NCBI RefSeq assembly: GCF_000364605.1
Contig: NZ_KB822580.1
Span: forward strand, 128,823-192,822
Length of the DNA: 64,000 nucleotides
Source of the DNA: Nocardioides sp. Iso805N
Lineage (GTDB): Bacteria > Actinomycetota > Actinomycetes > Propionibacteriales > Nocardioidaceae
Direction of reading: 5' to 3'
Shown here piece after piece: positions 26,701-35,160 of this stretch (its first letter is position 1; each line of letters opens with the position of its first letter). A program made the translations under genes and the position numbers. The notes beneath the pieces were generated by a model, which saw only the letters and a list, made by a program, of their open reading frames with translations, did not search any database and was not told the origin of the DNA.

Positions 26701-26712
26701 TACCCGTCGGTA
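26701..26712. promoter_or_regulatory. TACY-N4-RGTA palindrome between mce and thiolase
   Basis: TACCCGTCGGTA has TACC/GGTA half-sites around CGTC. It lies 38 bases before the thiolase ATG and 82 bases from the divergent epimerase start, so it could serve both. Along with the etfB site it is the cleanest copy in the window. Confidence 0.55.
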
Positions 26713-26750
26713 ATGTCGGAGGCACGCGTTTCGCACACCATGGAGGCACC

Positions 26751-27938
26751 ATGTCCGGAAATGTCATCGTCGCGGGAGCCCGCACCCCGATCGGCCGTCT
26801 GCTCGGGGGCCTGAAGGGCTTCTCGGCTGCCGACCTCGGCGCCATCGCCATCAAGGGCGCCCTGGAGAAGTCCGGCGTATCGCCGGACCAGGTCGACTAC
26901 GTGATCATGGGTCAGGTCATCCAGGCGGGCGCGGGCCAGAACCCCGCGCGGATGGCGAGCGTGGGCGCCGGCATCCCGATGAGCGTGCCGACGATGACGA
27001 TCAACAAGGTCTGCCTCTCCGGCCTCAACGCGATCGCGCTGGCCGACCAGCTGATCCGTGCGGGCGAGGTCGACGTCGTCGTCGCCGGCGGCATGGAGTC
27101 GATGACCAACGCGCCGCACCTGCTGCCGAAGTCGAGGGAGGGCTTCAAGTACGGCGACACCACGCTGGTCGACTCGATGGCCTACGACGCACTGTTCGAT
27201 CAGTTCACCAAGCAGGCGATGATCAACCTGACCGACGGCTGCAACGCTGCGCGGGACAACTTCACCCGCGAGGAGCAGGACGCCTTCGCCGCCCAGTCGC
27301 ACCAGCGCGCCGCAGCCGCTCAGAAGAACGGCCTCTTCGACGGCGAGATCGTTCCGGTGGAGATCCCGCAGCGCAAGGGCGACCCGATCGTGATCGCCGC
27401 CGACGAGGGTGTCCGTGCCGACACCACCGTGGAGTCGCTGGCCGGCCTGCGGCCGGTGACCAAGGACGGCACCATCACCGCCGGTTCCGCGTCGCAGATC
27501 TCCGACGGCGCGGCGGCGGTGATCGTGATGAGCAAGGCCAAGGCCGAGGAGCTCGGCCTGGAGTGGCTCGCCGAGATCGGGGCGCACGGCCAGGTCGCCG
27601 GCCCGGACTCCTCGCTTCAGCTGCAGCCCGCCGCCGCGACGGCCAAGGCGCTGGCCAAGGAGGGCATCAGTGCTGCGGACCTCGACCTGGTCGAGTTCAA
27701 CGAGGCGTTCGCGGCCGTGGGCATCGCCTCGGCACGTGAGCTGGGCATCTCCGAGGAGAAGGTCAACGTCAACGGCGGGGCCATCGCGCTGGGTCACCCG
27801 GTCGGCATGTCGGGCGCTCGCGTCGTACTCCACCTCGCCAACGAGCTCAAGCGGCGCGGTGGCGGTGTGGGTGCTGCCGCACTGTGCGGTGGCGGCGGCC
27901 AGGGCGACGCCCTGATCGTGCGCGTGCCGAAGGCCTGA
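26751..27938 (+). CDS. Acetyl-CoA C-acetyltransferase (thiolase)
   Basis: 395 residues with the thiolase active-site Cys in NKVCLSG (Cys 88), [29 protein letters not shown] and the second Cys in [11 protein letters not shown]. It condenses two acetyl-CoA to acetoacetyl-CoA (or cleaves the reverse), supplying the first step of the ethylmalonyl-CoA route. It is followed by meaB with a 9-base gap, suggesting an operon. Confidence 0.95.
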   Translation: MSGNVIVAGARTPIGRLLGGLKGFSAADLGAIAIKGALEKSGVSPDQVDYVIMGQVIQAGAGQNPARMASVGAGIPMSVPTMTINKVCLSGLNAIALADQLIRAGEVDVVVAGGMESMTNAPHLLPKSREGFKYGDTTLVDSMAYDALFDQFTKQAMINLTDGCNAARDNFTREEQDAFAAQSHQRAAAAQKNGLFDGEIVPVEIPQRKGDPIVIAADEGVRADTTVESLAGLRPVTKDGTITAGSASQISDGAAAVIVMSKAKAEELGLEWLAEIGAHGQVAGPDSSLQLQPAAATAKALAKEGISAADLDLVEFNEAFAAVGIASARELGISEEKVNVNGGAIALGHPVGMSGARVVLHLANELKRRGGGVGAAALCGGGGQGDALIVRVPKA

Positions 27939-27947
27939 TCGGGCCCG

Positions 27948-28925
27948 ATGTCGGCACGCAGGAGCATCGAGGTCGTCGACCTCGTGGAGGCCGCCCGCGA
28001 GGGACCCGGGCACCCGGGTTCGGCGCGGGCGGTCGCCCGTTTGATCTCCCTGGTCGAGGACGCGTCCGGAGTGGCGAGTCAGACGCTGCGGGAGGTGATG
28101 GCGGCGCTCTCGCCGTACGTCGGCCATGCCCACGTCATCGGCCTGACCGGTGCCCCTGGCGTGGGGAAGTCGACGACCACCAGTGCCCTGGTCCGCGAGC
28201 TGCGGCAGAGCGGCAAGCGCGTGGGCGTGCTCGCGGTCGACCCGTCCTCGCCGTTCTCCGGCGGCGCGCTGCTCGGCGACCGGATCCGGATGACGGAGCA
28301 CGCCTCGGATCCGGGCGTCTACATCCGCTCGATGGCCTCGCGCGGCCATCTCGGCGGGCTGTCCTGGAGCACGCCTCAGGCCATCCGGGTGCTCGACGGC
28401 GCCGGCTTCGACGTGGTGCTGGTGGAGACCGTCGGCGTGGGGCAGTCGGAGGTGGAGATAGCGGGCCTGGCCGACACCACGGTGGTCCTGCTCGCCCCGG
28501 GCATGGGCGACGGCATCCAGGCGGCCAAGGCGGGCATCCTCGAGATCGGCGACCTCTACGCGGTCAACAAAGCCGATCGCGACGGCGCCGCGAAGGTACG
28601 CCGAGACCTGCGCAGCATGCTCGCGCTCGGTACCCGGCCCGAGGGCGCCTGGCGCCCGCCGGTGCTGGCGATCACGGCGCAGAGCCGCGACGGCCTCGAC
28701 GAGCTCGCCGCAGCCTTGGAGAAGCACCGTGCCTGGCTGGAGGAGTCCGGCGCCCTGACGGCTCGGCGCGCTCGGCGGGCCCGGGAGGAGATCGAGGCGA
28801 TCGCCGTGGCCGCGCTGAGGGCACGCTGGCAGGTGCAAGGTAGCGACCGGCTCGACGAGCTCGCCGCGGCCGTGGCCGGTGGTGTTCTGGACCCCTATGC
28901 GGCCGCGGACGAGCTGATCGGCTGA
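27948..28925 (+). CDS. meaB: MeaB, acyl-CoA mutase-associated GTPase chaperone
   Basis: 325 residues of G3E-type GTPase: P-loop [14 protein letters not shown], then [26 protein letters not shown]-like segment ([20 protein letters not shown]), [21 protein letters not shown], and NKAD base-recognition motif. MeaB protects and reloads B12-dependent acyl-CoA mutases with intact adenosylcobalamin. It lies directly after thiolase, and its probable clients include the ethylmalonyl-CoA mutase at 4.4 kb. The ATG start at 27948 was chosen. Confidence 0.95.
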   Translation: [325 protein letters not shown]

Positions 28926-29047
28926 CGGGATCGGGCGCAGTTCGCCCTCGTCGCCGGAATCGGGTGAGCCGTTCACGGCACGCCCGGCGGCATCGTCGAG
29001 GCATCTGCTCGCCCAGGGGTGAGCCTGCCTCGGATCCAGGAGTGGCC

Positions 29048-31372
29048 GTGACCAAGTTCAACGGAGTTGTGAATCTCGACGTGCGGGACTCGGTCCCGGA
29101 CTGGACGCCGTTCCGAGAGTCGCCCGCCCCGGAGGGGGCGCCGAACGTGCTGGTGGTCCTCTACGACGACACCGGCCTGGCGGCCTGGTCGCCATACGGG
29201 GGCCGGATCAACATGCCGACGATGCAGCGACTCGCGGACAACGGACTCACGTACACGCAGTGGCACACCACTGCGCTGTGCTCGCCGACGCGCTCGTGCC
29301 TTCTGACCGGACGCAACCACCACCAGAACGGCTTCGCGCAGATCGCCGAGGGCGCCCAGGGCTTCCCGGGGCACACCGGCCACATCCCGATGGAGAACGC
29401 GACCATCGGCGAGGTGCTCCGGGAGAACGGCTACAACACGTTCTGGGTGGGCAAGAACCACAACGTGCCGCTGGATGAGTGGGCCGTGGGTGCGACGCGT
29501 CGCAACTGGCCGCTGGCTCGCGGATTCGATCGCTACTACGGCTTCATCGGTGGGGAGACCAACAACTGGTATCCGACGCTGGTCGAGGACAACCACTACG
29601 TCGACCAGCCCGCCCTGCCCGAAGAGGGCTACCACCTGTCCAAGGACCTGGCAGACAAGGCGATCTCCTACATCGCCGACAGCAAGACGTCGGCACCCGA
29701 CAAGCCGTGGTACCTCTGGTTCTGCCCGGGTGCCAACCACGCACCGCACCACGCCCCCGAGGACTACATCGCCAAGTACGCAGGCCAGTTCGACGACGGT
29801 TACGAGGCCTACCGCGAGTGGGTGCTGCCGCGCATGGTCGAGCGCGGCATCCTGCCCGAGGACACGGCGCTGACCGACATCAACCCGCTGCCTGGCGAGG
29901 CCGCGATGGCGATGGACCACGTCAAGCCGTGGGAGTCCCTGACCGACGACGAGAAGCGACTCTTCGCGCGGATGGCGGAGGTCTACGCAGGGTTCTCGGA
30001 GTACACCGACGCCCAGGTCGGTCGGATCATCGACTACCTCGAGGAGACCGGGCAGCTCGACAACACCGTCGTCATGTACGCCGCCGACAACGGCGCCTCG
30101 GGCGAGGGCACCCCGGACGGCAGTGTCAACGAGAACAAGTACTTCAACGCCTATCCCGAAGACCCCGAGCAGAACCTGGCGATGATCGAACAGCTCGGCT
30201 CCCCGGACACCTACAACCACTACCCGACCGGGTGGGCCACCGCGTTCTCGACGCCGTTCAAGATGTTCAAGCGCTACACCTACCAGGGCGGCGTCGCCGA
30301 CCCGCTGGTCATCTCCTGGCCGAACGGGATCGAGGCTCGCGGCGAGGTGCGCAACCAGTACCACCATGCCGTCGACATCGTGCCGACGATCCTGGAGTGC
30401 ATCGGGCTCCAGATGCCTGACCAGGTGCTGGGCTACGCCCAGACGCCGCTGCCGGGTGTGTCGATGAAGTACTCCTTCGAGGCCGACGGTCCGACCGAGA
30501 AGCACATCCAGTACTACGAGATGATGGGCACCCGCGCGCTCTGGCACGAGGGCTGGCACGTGGTCGCTCAGCGGGCGCCGCAGCAGGGCGGCACGGCGTC
30601 GGACCTTCTCAACGACACCTGGGAGCTCTACCACACCGAGGTCGACCGTTCCGAGTCCCACGATCTCGCGGCCGAGCACGCCGACAAGGTCAAGGAGCTG
30701 GTGAACCTCTGGTACGTCGAGGCCGGCAAGTACGACGTCCTGCCGATCGACAACCGGTCGCTGGAGGATCTGGTCAAGGAGATGCCGGTCGCCGCCATCC
30801 CGCCGGGCGGCGTCTACCGCTACTACGCGAACACGTCCCCGGTGCCCGAGTTCGCCGCCGCCGAGATCCGGGGACGGTCGTTCAAGATCCTCGCCCAGGT
30901 CGACATCGCCGATGCCGACGCGCAAGGCGTGCTGCTCGCCAACGGGGCCCGCTTCGGCGGACACAGCCTCTTCGTGAAGGAACGCCGCCTCTGGTACGCC
31001 TACAACTTCCTCGGCATCCCGCCGGAGCAGCAGATCTCCTCGCCCGACGAGCTCACCACCGGCGCGCACGTACTCGGCGTGGAGTTCCAGAAGGAGAGTC
31101 ACGGCGAGCACGGCGAGGCCATCGGAACCGTCACCCTCTACGTCGACGACGCGGCGGTCGCCAAGGCGCCCTGGAAGACCCAACCGGGTCACTTCGCGCT
31201 CTGCGGTGAGGGGCTGAGCGTGGGCCGCGATTCGGCCGACCCGGTCTCGAAGGAGTACTCCGCCCCGTTCGCCTTCACCGGCGGCCGGATCCGCGTGGTC
31301 GAGATCAACGTCGGCGACGACCAGTACCTCGACCGCGAACGCGACTTCCACGCCGCCATGTCCCGCGACTGA
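29048..31372 (+). CDS. Arylsulfatase (type I sulfatase)
   Basis: 774 residues. The alkaline phosphatase-like fold carries the metal-binding DD pair (LVVLYDDTG, Asp 40-41) and the formylglycine motif CSPTRS with Cys 78 (CxPxR), so maturation by a formylglycine-generating enzyme is expected; none is encoded here. GKNHNVP, the AADNG segment (about residue 350) and a C-terminal jelly-roll-like region from about residue 600 follow. No signal peptide is evident. GTG at 29048 has AGGAG five bases upstream; upstream sequence back to 28964 is Arg-rich and not protein-like. Confidence 0.9.
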   Translation: MTKFNGVVNLDVRDSVPDWTPFRESPAPEGAPNVLVVLYDDTGLAAWSPYGGRINMPTMQRLADNGLTYTQWHTTALCSPTRSCLLTGRNHHQNGFAQIAEGAQGFPGHTGHIPMENATIGEVLRENGYNTFWVGKNHNVPLDEWAVGATRRNWPLARGFDRYYGFIGGETNNWYPTLVEDNHYVDQPALPEEGYHLSKDLADKAISYIADSKTSAPDKPWYLWFCPGANHAPHHAPEDYIAKYAGQFDDGYEAYREWVLPRMVERGILPEDTALTDINPLPGEAAMAMDHVKPWESLTDDEKRLFARMAEVYAGFSEYTDAQVGRIIDYLEETGQLDNTVVMYAADNGASGEGTPDGSVNENKYFNAYPEDPEQNLAMIEQLGSPDTYNHYPTGWATAFSTPFKMFKRYTYQGGVADPLVISWPNGIEARGEVRNQYHHAVDIVPTILECIGLQMPDQVLGYAQTPLPGVSMKYSFEADGPTEKHIQYYEMMGTRALWHEGWHVVAQRAPQQGGTASDLLNDTWELYHTEVDRSESHDLAAEHADKVKELVNLWYVEAGKYDVLPIDNRSLEDLVKEMPVAAIPPGGVYRYYANTSPVPEFAAAEIRGRSFKILAQVDIADADAQGVLLANGARFGGHSLFVKERRLWYAYNFLGIPPEQQISSPDELTTGAHVLGVEFQKESHGEHGEAIGTVTLYVDDAAVAKAPWKTQPGHFALCGEGLSVGRDSADPVSKEYSAPFAFTGGRIRVVEINVGDDQYLDRERDFHAAMSRD

Positions 31373-31380
31373 CACCGGCT

Positions 31381-31412
31381 CCGGATCGGGCCCGGGCCCG
31401 GGTCCGATCCGG
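31381..31412 (+). terminator. Hairpin terminator after arylsulfatase
   Basis: CCGGATCGG and its exact complement CCGATCCGG flank a GC-rich centre of 14 bases that can also pair with one G-U. The hairpin sits 9-40 bases after the sulfatase stop. There is no T-run, which is common for actinobacterial terminators. Confidence 0.6.
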
Positions 31413-31438
31413 CGGGTGCCGCCCCTAGAATCGGGGCC

Positions 31439-32398
31439 ATGACGCAGCAGCCCTTCTCCCGTCCCGGAGCGATCGACCTCGGCGCCCTCAAGCGCCCCGC
31501 GCAACAGCCGGCCGCTGGGGCACCCCTCGGTGCCGGCGAGGGCAGCGGCACCGCTGCGGGCACGGCCGCGGGCGGCGGTTCGGCGTACAGCGTGGAGATG
31601 AACCGCGACAACTTCCAGTCGACCCTCGAGGCGTCAATGACCGCCCCGGTGCTCCTGGTCTTCTACTCGGCCACTCGGATGCCCGAATCCGTGACGATGG
31701 CGCAGGACCTCCGGCAGCTGTCCGACGAGTTCGAGGGCCGCTTCCTCGTCGGCCTGGTGGACATCGACGCGGCGCCGGAGATCGCCCAGGCGATGCAGAT
31801 CCCCTCGATCCCGCTGGTCGTCGGCGTCATCGACGGGCGGCCGCAGCCGCTGCTGCAGGACATCGTCCCGATCGAGGAGCTGCGGACCATGCTCACCCAG
31901 GTCTCCCAGCAGCTGACGGTCTCGGGCCTCAGCGGGCGGCACCAGCCGCGTCGCGCCGAAGCCGCCGAGGGCGAGGACGAGGGTCTGGACCCGCGCTACG
32001 CCGCCGCGCAGGAGGCGCTCGGCGAGGGCGACATCGACAAGGCCGTCGCGGAGTACCAGAAGCTCGTCGACGCCAACCCGGCCGACACCGAGGCCGCTGC
32101 CGGCCTGGCGATGGCGAAGGTGCTGCAGCGCACCCGCGGCGTCGACCTCAACGCCGCGCGCGCCGCGGCGGCCGCGAACCCCGACGATGTCGAGGCGCAG
32201 ACGCTCTGCGCCGACCTGGACCTGCTCGGCGGTCACGTCGAGGACGCGTTCAACCGGCTCGTCGGGCTGATCGCCCGCACCGCCGGCGATGAGCGCAACG
32301 TGGCGCGCGAGCACCTCATCGGTCTCTTCGGCGCCGTCGGGAACGAGGATCCGCGCGTGCTGAAGGGGCGGCAGGCGCTGGCTTCCGCGCTCTTCTGA
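31439..32398 (+). CDS. Thioredoxin-fold/TPR protein, CxxC lost (CnoX/YbbN-like)
   Basis: 319 residues. A Pro/Gly/Ala-rich N-terminus (1-45) precedes a thioredoxin fold (about 50-160, SVEMNRDNFQSTLEASMTAPVLLVFYSATRMPES...GRFLVGLVDIDAAPEIAQAMQIPSIPLVVGVIDG). TPR-like helices continue from about 180 to the C-terminus (DPRYAAAQEALGEGDIDKAVAEYQKLVDANP). The catalytic CxxC position reads ATRMPES, so redox activity is lost and a holdase or co-chaperone role fits the family. Confidence 0.85.
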   Translation: MTQQPFSRPGAIDLGALKRPAQQPAAGAPLGAGEGSGTAAGTAAGGGSAYSVEMNRDNFQSTLEASMTAPVLLVFYSATRMPESVTMAQDLRQLSDEFEGRFLVGLVDIDAAPEIAQAMQIPSIPLVVGVIDGRPQPLLQDIVPIEELRTMLTQVSQQLTVSGLSGRHQPRRAEAAEGEDEGLDPRYAAAQEALGEGDIDKAVAEYQKLVDANPADTEAAAGLAMAKVLQRTRGVDLNAARAAAAANPDDVEAQTLCADLDLLGGHVEDAFNRLVGLIARTAGDERNVAREHLIGLFGAVGNEDPRVLKGRQALASALF

Positions 32399-32425
32399 GT
32401 CTGTGGCGGTTTTGACCCCTGGGGG

Positions 32426-33328
32426 TCAGAACCTTGCCCCGGCCGCGAGCAGCGCGTCGAGCAGCGCGGTGATGGCAGGGGAGTCGGTCATGCTGCGCCG
32501 GTGCAGCGCCAGCACGCTGCGGGTCGGCACCGGATCCTTGGCCGGTACGGCGACAAGGTCCGTGGCCAGTGCGGCCCGACCCAGCCGCGGCACCAGCGCG
32601 ATGCCGAGCCCCGCGCGCACCAGGGCAAGGTGCGAGTCGAACTCCATCGCCACGTGCGCGATGCGTGGCAGCCGACCGGTGCCGACGTACATCCGGTTGA
32701 GCCACTGCCGGCAGATGGTGCCGTCCGGGGTGGCGATCCAGCCCTCGTCGACCAGGTCCGCGGGTGTGACGGCAGGTTGCCGTGCGAGCGCGTGGTCCGC
32801 GCGCATGATCACGTCCGCCAGGTCGGTGCCGATCCGGGTGGCGACGACATGGTCGGGGATCTGGAGCGGTACGTCGCCCCAGCTGTGCACCAGGCCGAGA
32901 TCCGACTCGCCGCGGGCGACCAGGTCGATCGTGTCCCAGGGCTCACGCTCGGTCAGCGCGACCTCGAGTGTCGGGTGTGCGTCGAGGACCGGCGGCAGCG
33001 TCGGCGCCACCAGGCCGCGCATCGCCGTGGAGAACGCTGTCAGCCTGACGTCGCCCGCCACCGTCTCGGCCTGGCGGTGCAGACCCGCCTCGAGCTCCTC
33101 GAGGTCGGCGAGCAGGCGGGTGCCGCGCTCGACCAGGTGACGGCCGTGCCGCGTCAGCATCACGCCCCGCCCCACTCGCTCCAGCACAGGTACGCCGCTG
33201 CTGCGCTCCAGCCGCTTGATCTGCTGAGAGACGGCGCTTGGGGTGAAGCCGAGGGCCTCAGCCGCGGCGACGACCGAGCCATGGGTGGCGACTGCTCGCA
33301 GTGAGACGAGCGCATCGAGATCGATCAT
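32426..33328 (-). CDS. LysR-family transcriptional regulator
   Basis: 300 residues with the N-terminal winged HTH (LVSLRAVATHGSVVAAAEALGFTPSAVSQQIKRLERSSGVPVLER) and an effector-binding domain. It is divergent from the EamA exporter, a usual arrangement in which the regulator controls the exporter in response to its substrate. Start is ATG at 33328; the 72-base spacer would hold the operator. Confidence 0.93.
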   Translation of the reverse strand: MIDLDALVSLRAVATHGSVVAAAEALGFTPSAVSQQIKRLERSSGVPVLERVGRGVMLTRHGRHLVERGTRLLADLEELEAGLHRQAETVAGDVRLTAFSTAMRGLVAPTLPPVLDAHPTLEVALTEREPWDTIDLVARGESDLGLVHSWGDVPLQIPDHVVATRIGTDLADVIMRADHALARQPAVTPADLVDEGWIATPDGTICRQWLNRMYVGTGRLPRIAHVAMEFDSHLALVRAGLGIALVPRLGRAALATDLVAVPAKDPVPTRSVLALHRRSMTDSPAITALLDALLAAGARF

Positions 33329-33400
33329 GAAGTGATGCTACCGAATTTGGTGCAGTTCTATTCGCTGGTGCTACAAGGTCTCGTTCGTCACCATGGGACC

Positions 33401-34318
33401 ATGAGCCGTCGTGACTCGCTCCTCGCCGCCCTGGTCGCCTCCGTGTGGGGCTTCAACTTCGTGGTGATCGACTGGGGGATGGGCGGCGTGCCACCTTTCC
33501 TGTTCGCGGCGATCCGCTTCACCTTCGTCGCCCTGCCGGCCTGCTTCCTGGTGCCGCGGCCGCAGGCACCGTGGCGGACGGTGGCCGCGGTCGGGATCTT
33601 CATGAGCCTGGGCCAGTTCGGCTTCCTCTACGCCTCGATGCACGCAGGCATGCCGCCGGGGCTGGCGGCGCTGGTGCTGCAGGCACAGGTGGTCCTCACC
33701 GTGGTGCTCGCGGCGGGCACGCTGCGGGAGCGCCCGTCGGCGGCGCAGGTCGCCGGGGTGCTGCTCGGCGCAGTCGGTCTGCTGATCGTGGGGTTCGGCC
33801 GCGGCGGTCACGTGCCGGCCGGCGCGCTGCTGCTGTGCTTGGCGGCCGCTCTGTCGTGGGCGATCGGCAACGTCGTGGCCAGGGCCGCTCGGGTCACCGG
33901 CGGCGGTCTGTCGCTCACGGTCTGGTCGGCCCTCGTCGTACCCGTGCCGTTGCTGGCGCTCTCGCTGGTCCTCGACGGCCCGCACGCCGTGGGCGCGGGG
34001 CTCCAGGCGTTCGGCTGGCACGCCGGGCTCTCCACCGTCTACACCACCGGGCTGGCCTCGCTGGTCGGCTACGGCATCTTCAACACCCTGCTCGCCCGCA
34101 ACCCGTCCTCGGCCGTGGTGCCGTGGGTGCTGCTCGCCCCGGTGGTCGCTGCAGCGACTGCCTGGCCGTTGCGCGGAGAGGTGCCGAACGGTGCCGAGCT
34201 CGCCGGTGGCGCGCTGCTGATCGTCGGCGTGCTGGTCGCGCAGGGGGTGCTGCGGGTGCGATCGGGAAGGCGCCCGGTGGCCTGGTTGCAGCCGGCGCGC
34301 GTGAAGGCGTCGCGGTGA
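33401..34318 (+). CDS. EamA-family metabolite exporter
   Basis: 305 residues with ten predicted helices in two EamA repeats (LLAALVASVWGFNFVVIDWGMGGVPPFLFAAIRF; VPWVLLAPVVAAATAWPLRGEVPNGAELAGGALLIVGV). The N-terminal motif VWGFNFVVIDWGM resembles YdeD/EamA-type amino acid (Cys/O-acetylserine) exporters, but substrate is not proven. The ATG at 33401 starts just before the first helix. It is likely regulated by the divergent LysR protein. Confidence 0.86.
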   Translation: MSRRDSLLAALVASVWGFNFVVIDWGMGGVPPFLFAAIRFTFVALPACFLVPRPQAPWRTVAAVGIFMSLGQFGFLYASMHAGMPPGLAALVLQAQVVLTVVLAAGTLRERPSAAQVAGVLLGAVGLLIVGFGRGGHVPAGALLLCLAAALSWAIGNVVARAARVTGGGLSLTVWSALVVPVPLLALSLVLDGPHAVGAGLQAFGWHAGLSTVYTTGLASLVGYGIFNTLLARNPSSAVVPWVLLAPVVAAATAWPLRGEVPNGAELAGGALLIVGVLVAQGVLRVRSGRRPVAWLQPARVKASR

Positions 34319-34336
34319 GCCCGGCGGCTGCGGAGC

Positions 34337-35101
34337 CTAGAAGCGACCGCTCTCCGAGAACGGCGATCCGTGGCCGTGGGCGCGCGCCAGCGCCGACTCG
34401 ATCCGCCGGGTGGTGAAGTCCGCCGCGAGCTCTCGCACCTCGTCGAGGGTCTTGAACGCCACCGACCTGATCTCGCGCTCCTCGCGCACCATCCGCTCGG
34501 GCAGCGACGCATCGTGCACCCCGCCGTCGAAGACCAGGCAGAGCGCATCCTCCCAGCCGCTCCACGGCGGCAGCCAGTCGGTGAGCAGCAGCTCGCCGGC
34601 GGCGATGGTGAGCCCGAGCTCCTCCTCGAGCTCGCGCGTCACGCCTTGGCGCGGGGACTCGTTGACCTCGACCACGCCGCCGGGCAGGTCCCAGTCCTGC
34701 TTGTAGGTGAGCTGGCACAGCAGCACCCGGTCGTCGCCGTCGCGCATCAGCATCTGCCCGATCGCGCGCTTGCGCGGCAGGAACGAGTTCAGGATCGCGC
34801 GAAAGCCCTCGGGCTCCTGCAGTGGAAGATCGCTGGCGAGACGCGCGTAGACGATCCGATCGCTCGCCGCACCCTCGATGGTGAGCCCACGCATGATGCC
34901 CTCGCGTCGCATCCCGGACCAGGTCGCGATGCGCTGCCCGGACACGTCGTCGGGGTCGACCAGCGCCTCCACGCGAGCGTGCGTCATCAGTGCCGCCGCC
35001 ACCTCACGCCTGACCACGTCGACCGGCTCACCCGGCGACCAGGTGATCCGGGCGACGCCGTCTGCGACGGTCATGACGGTCGTCAGCGGCTGGTCGGTCA
35101 T
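34337..35101 (-). CDS. GNAT-like/NUDIX fusion hydrolase
   Basis: 254 residues. The C-terminal half has the full Nudix box (GGVVEVNESPRQGVTREL then EEELGL), so hydrolysis of a nucleoside diphosphate-linked substrate is expected. The first 100 residues resemble an N-acetyltransferase-like module of unclear activity (RREVAAALMTHARVEALVDPDDVSGQRIATWSGMRREG). GNAT-NUDIX fusions occur in actinobacteria. It is adjacent to the glgB terminus on the same strand. Confidence 0.85.
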   Translation of the reverse strand: MTDQPLTTVMTVADGVARITWSPGEPVDVVRREVAAALMTHARVEALVDPDDVSGQRIATWSGMRREGIMRGLTIEGAASDRIVYARLASDLPLQEPEGFRAILNSFLPRKRAIGQMLMRDGDDRVLLCQLTYKQDWDLPGGVVEVNESPRQGVTRELEEELGLTIAAGELLLTDWLPPWSGWEDALCLVFDGGVHDASLPERMVREEREIRSVAFKTLDEVRELAADFTTRRIESALARAHGHGSPFSESGRF

Positions 35102-35160
35102 GGCGTCACCTTAGCGGCGCAGGCCCAGCCCCGAGGTGAGGTCACGTGCCGGCCCGCGAG

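Noticed and set aside
28973..31504. An 843-residue open frame on the minus strand opposite the arylsulfatase
   Set aside because: It has no recognisable domain and long open frames opposite real genes are common in GC-rich DNA. The sulfatase with its motif is the real gene.
32413..32428. Inverted repeat TGACCCC/GGGGTCA at the convergent end of the thioredoxin/TPR and LysR genes
   Set aside because: Short and overlapping a stop codon; not confident enough to call a terminator.
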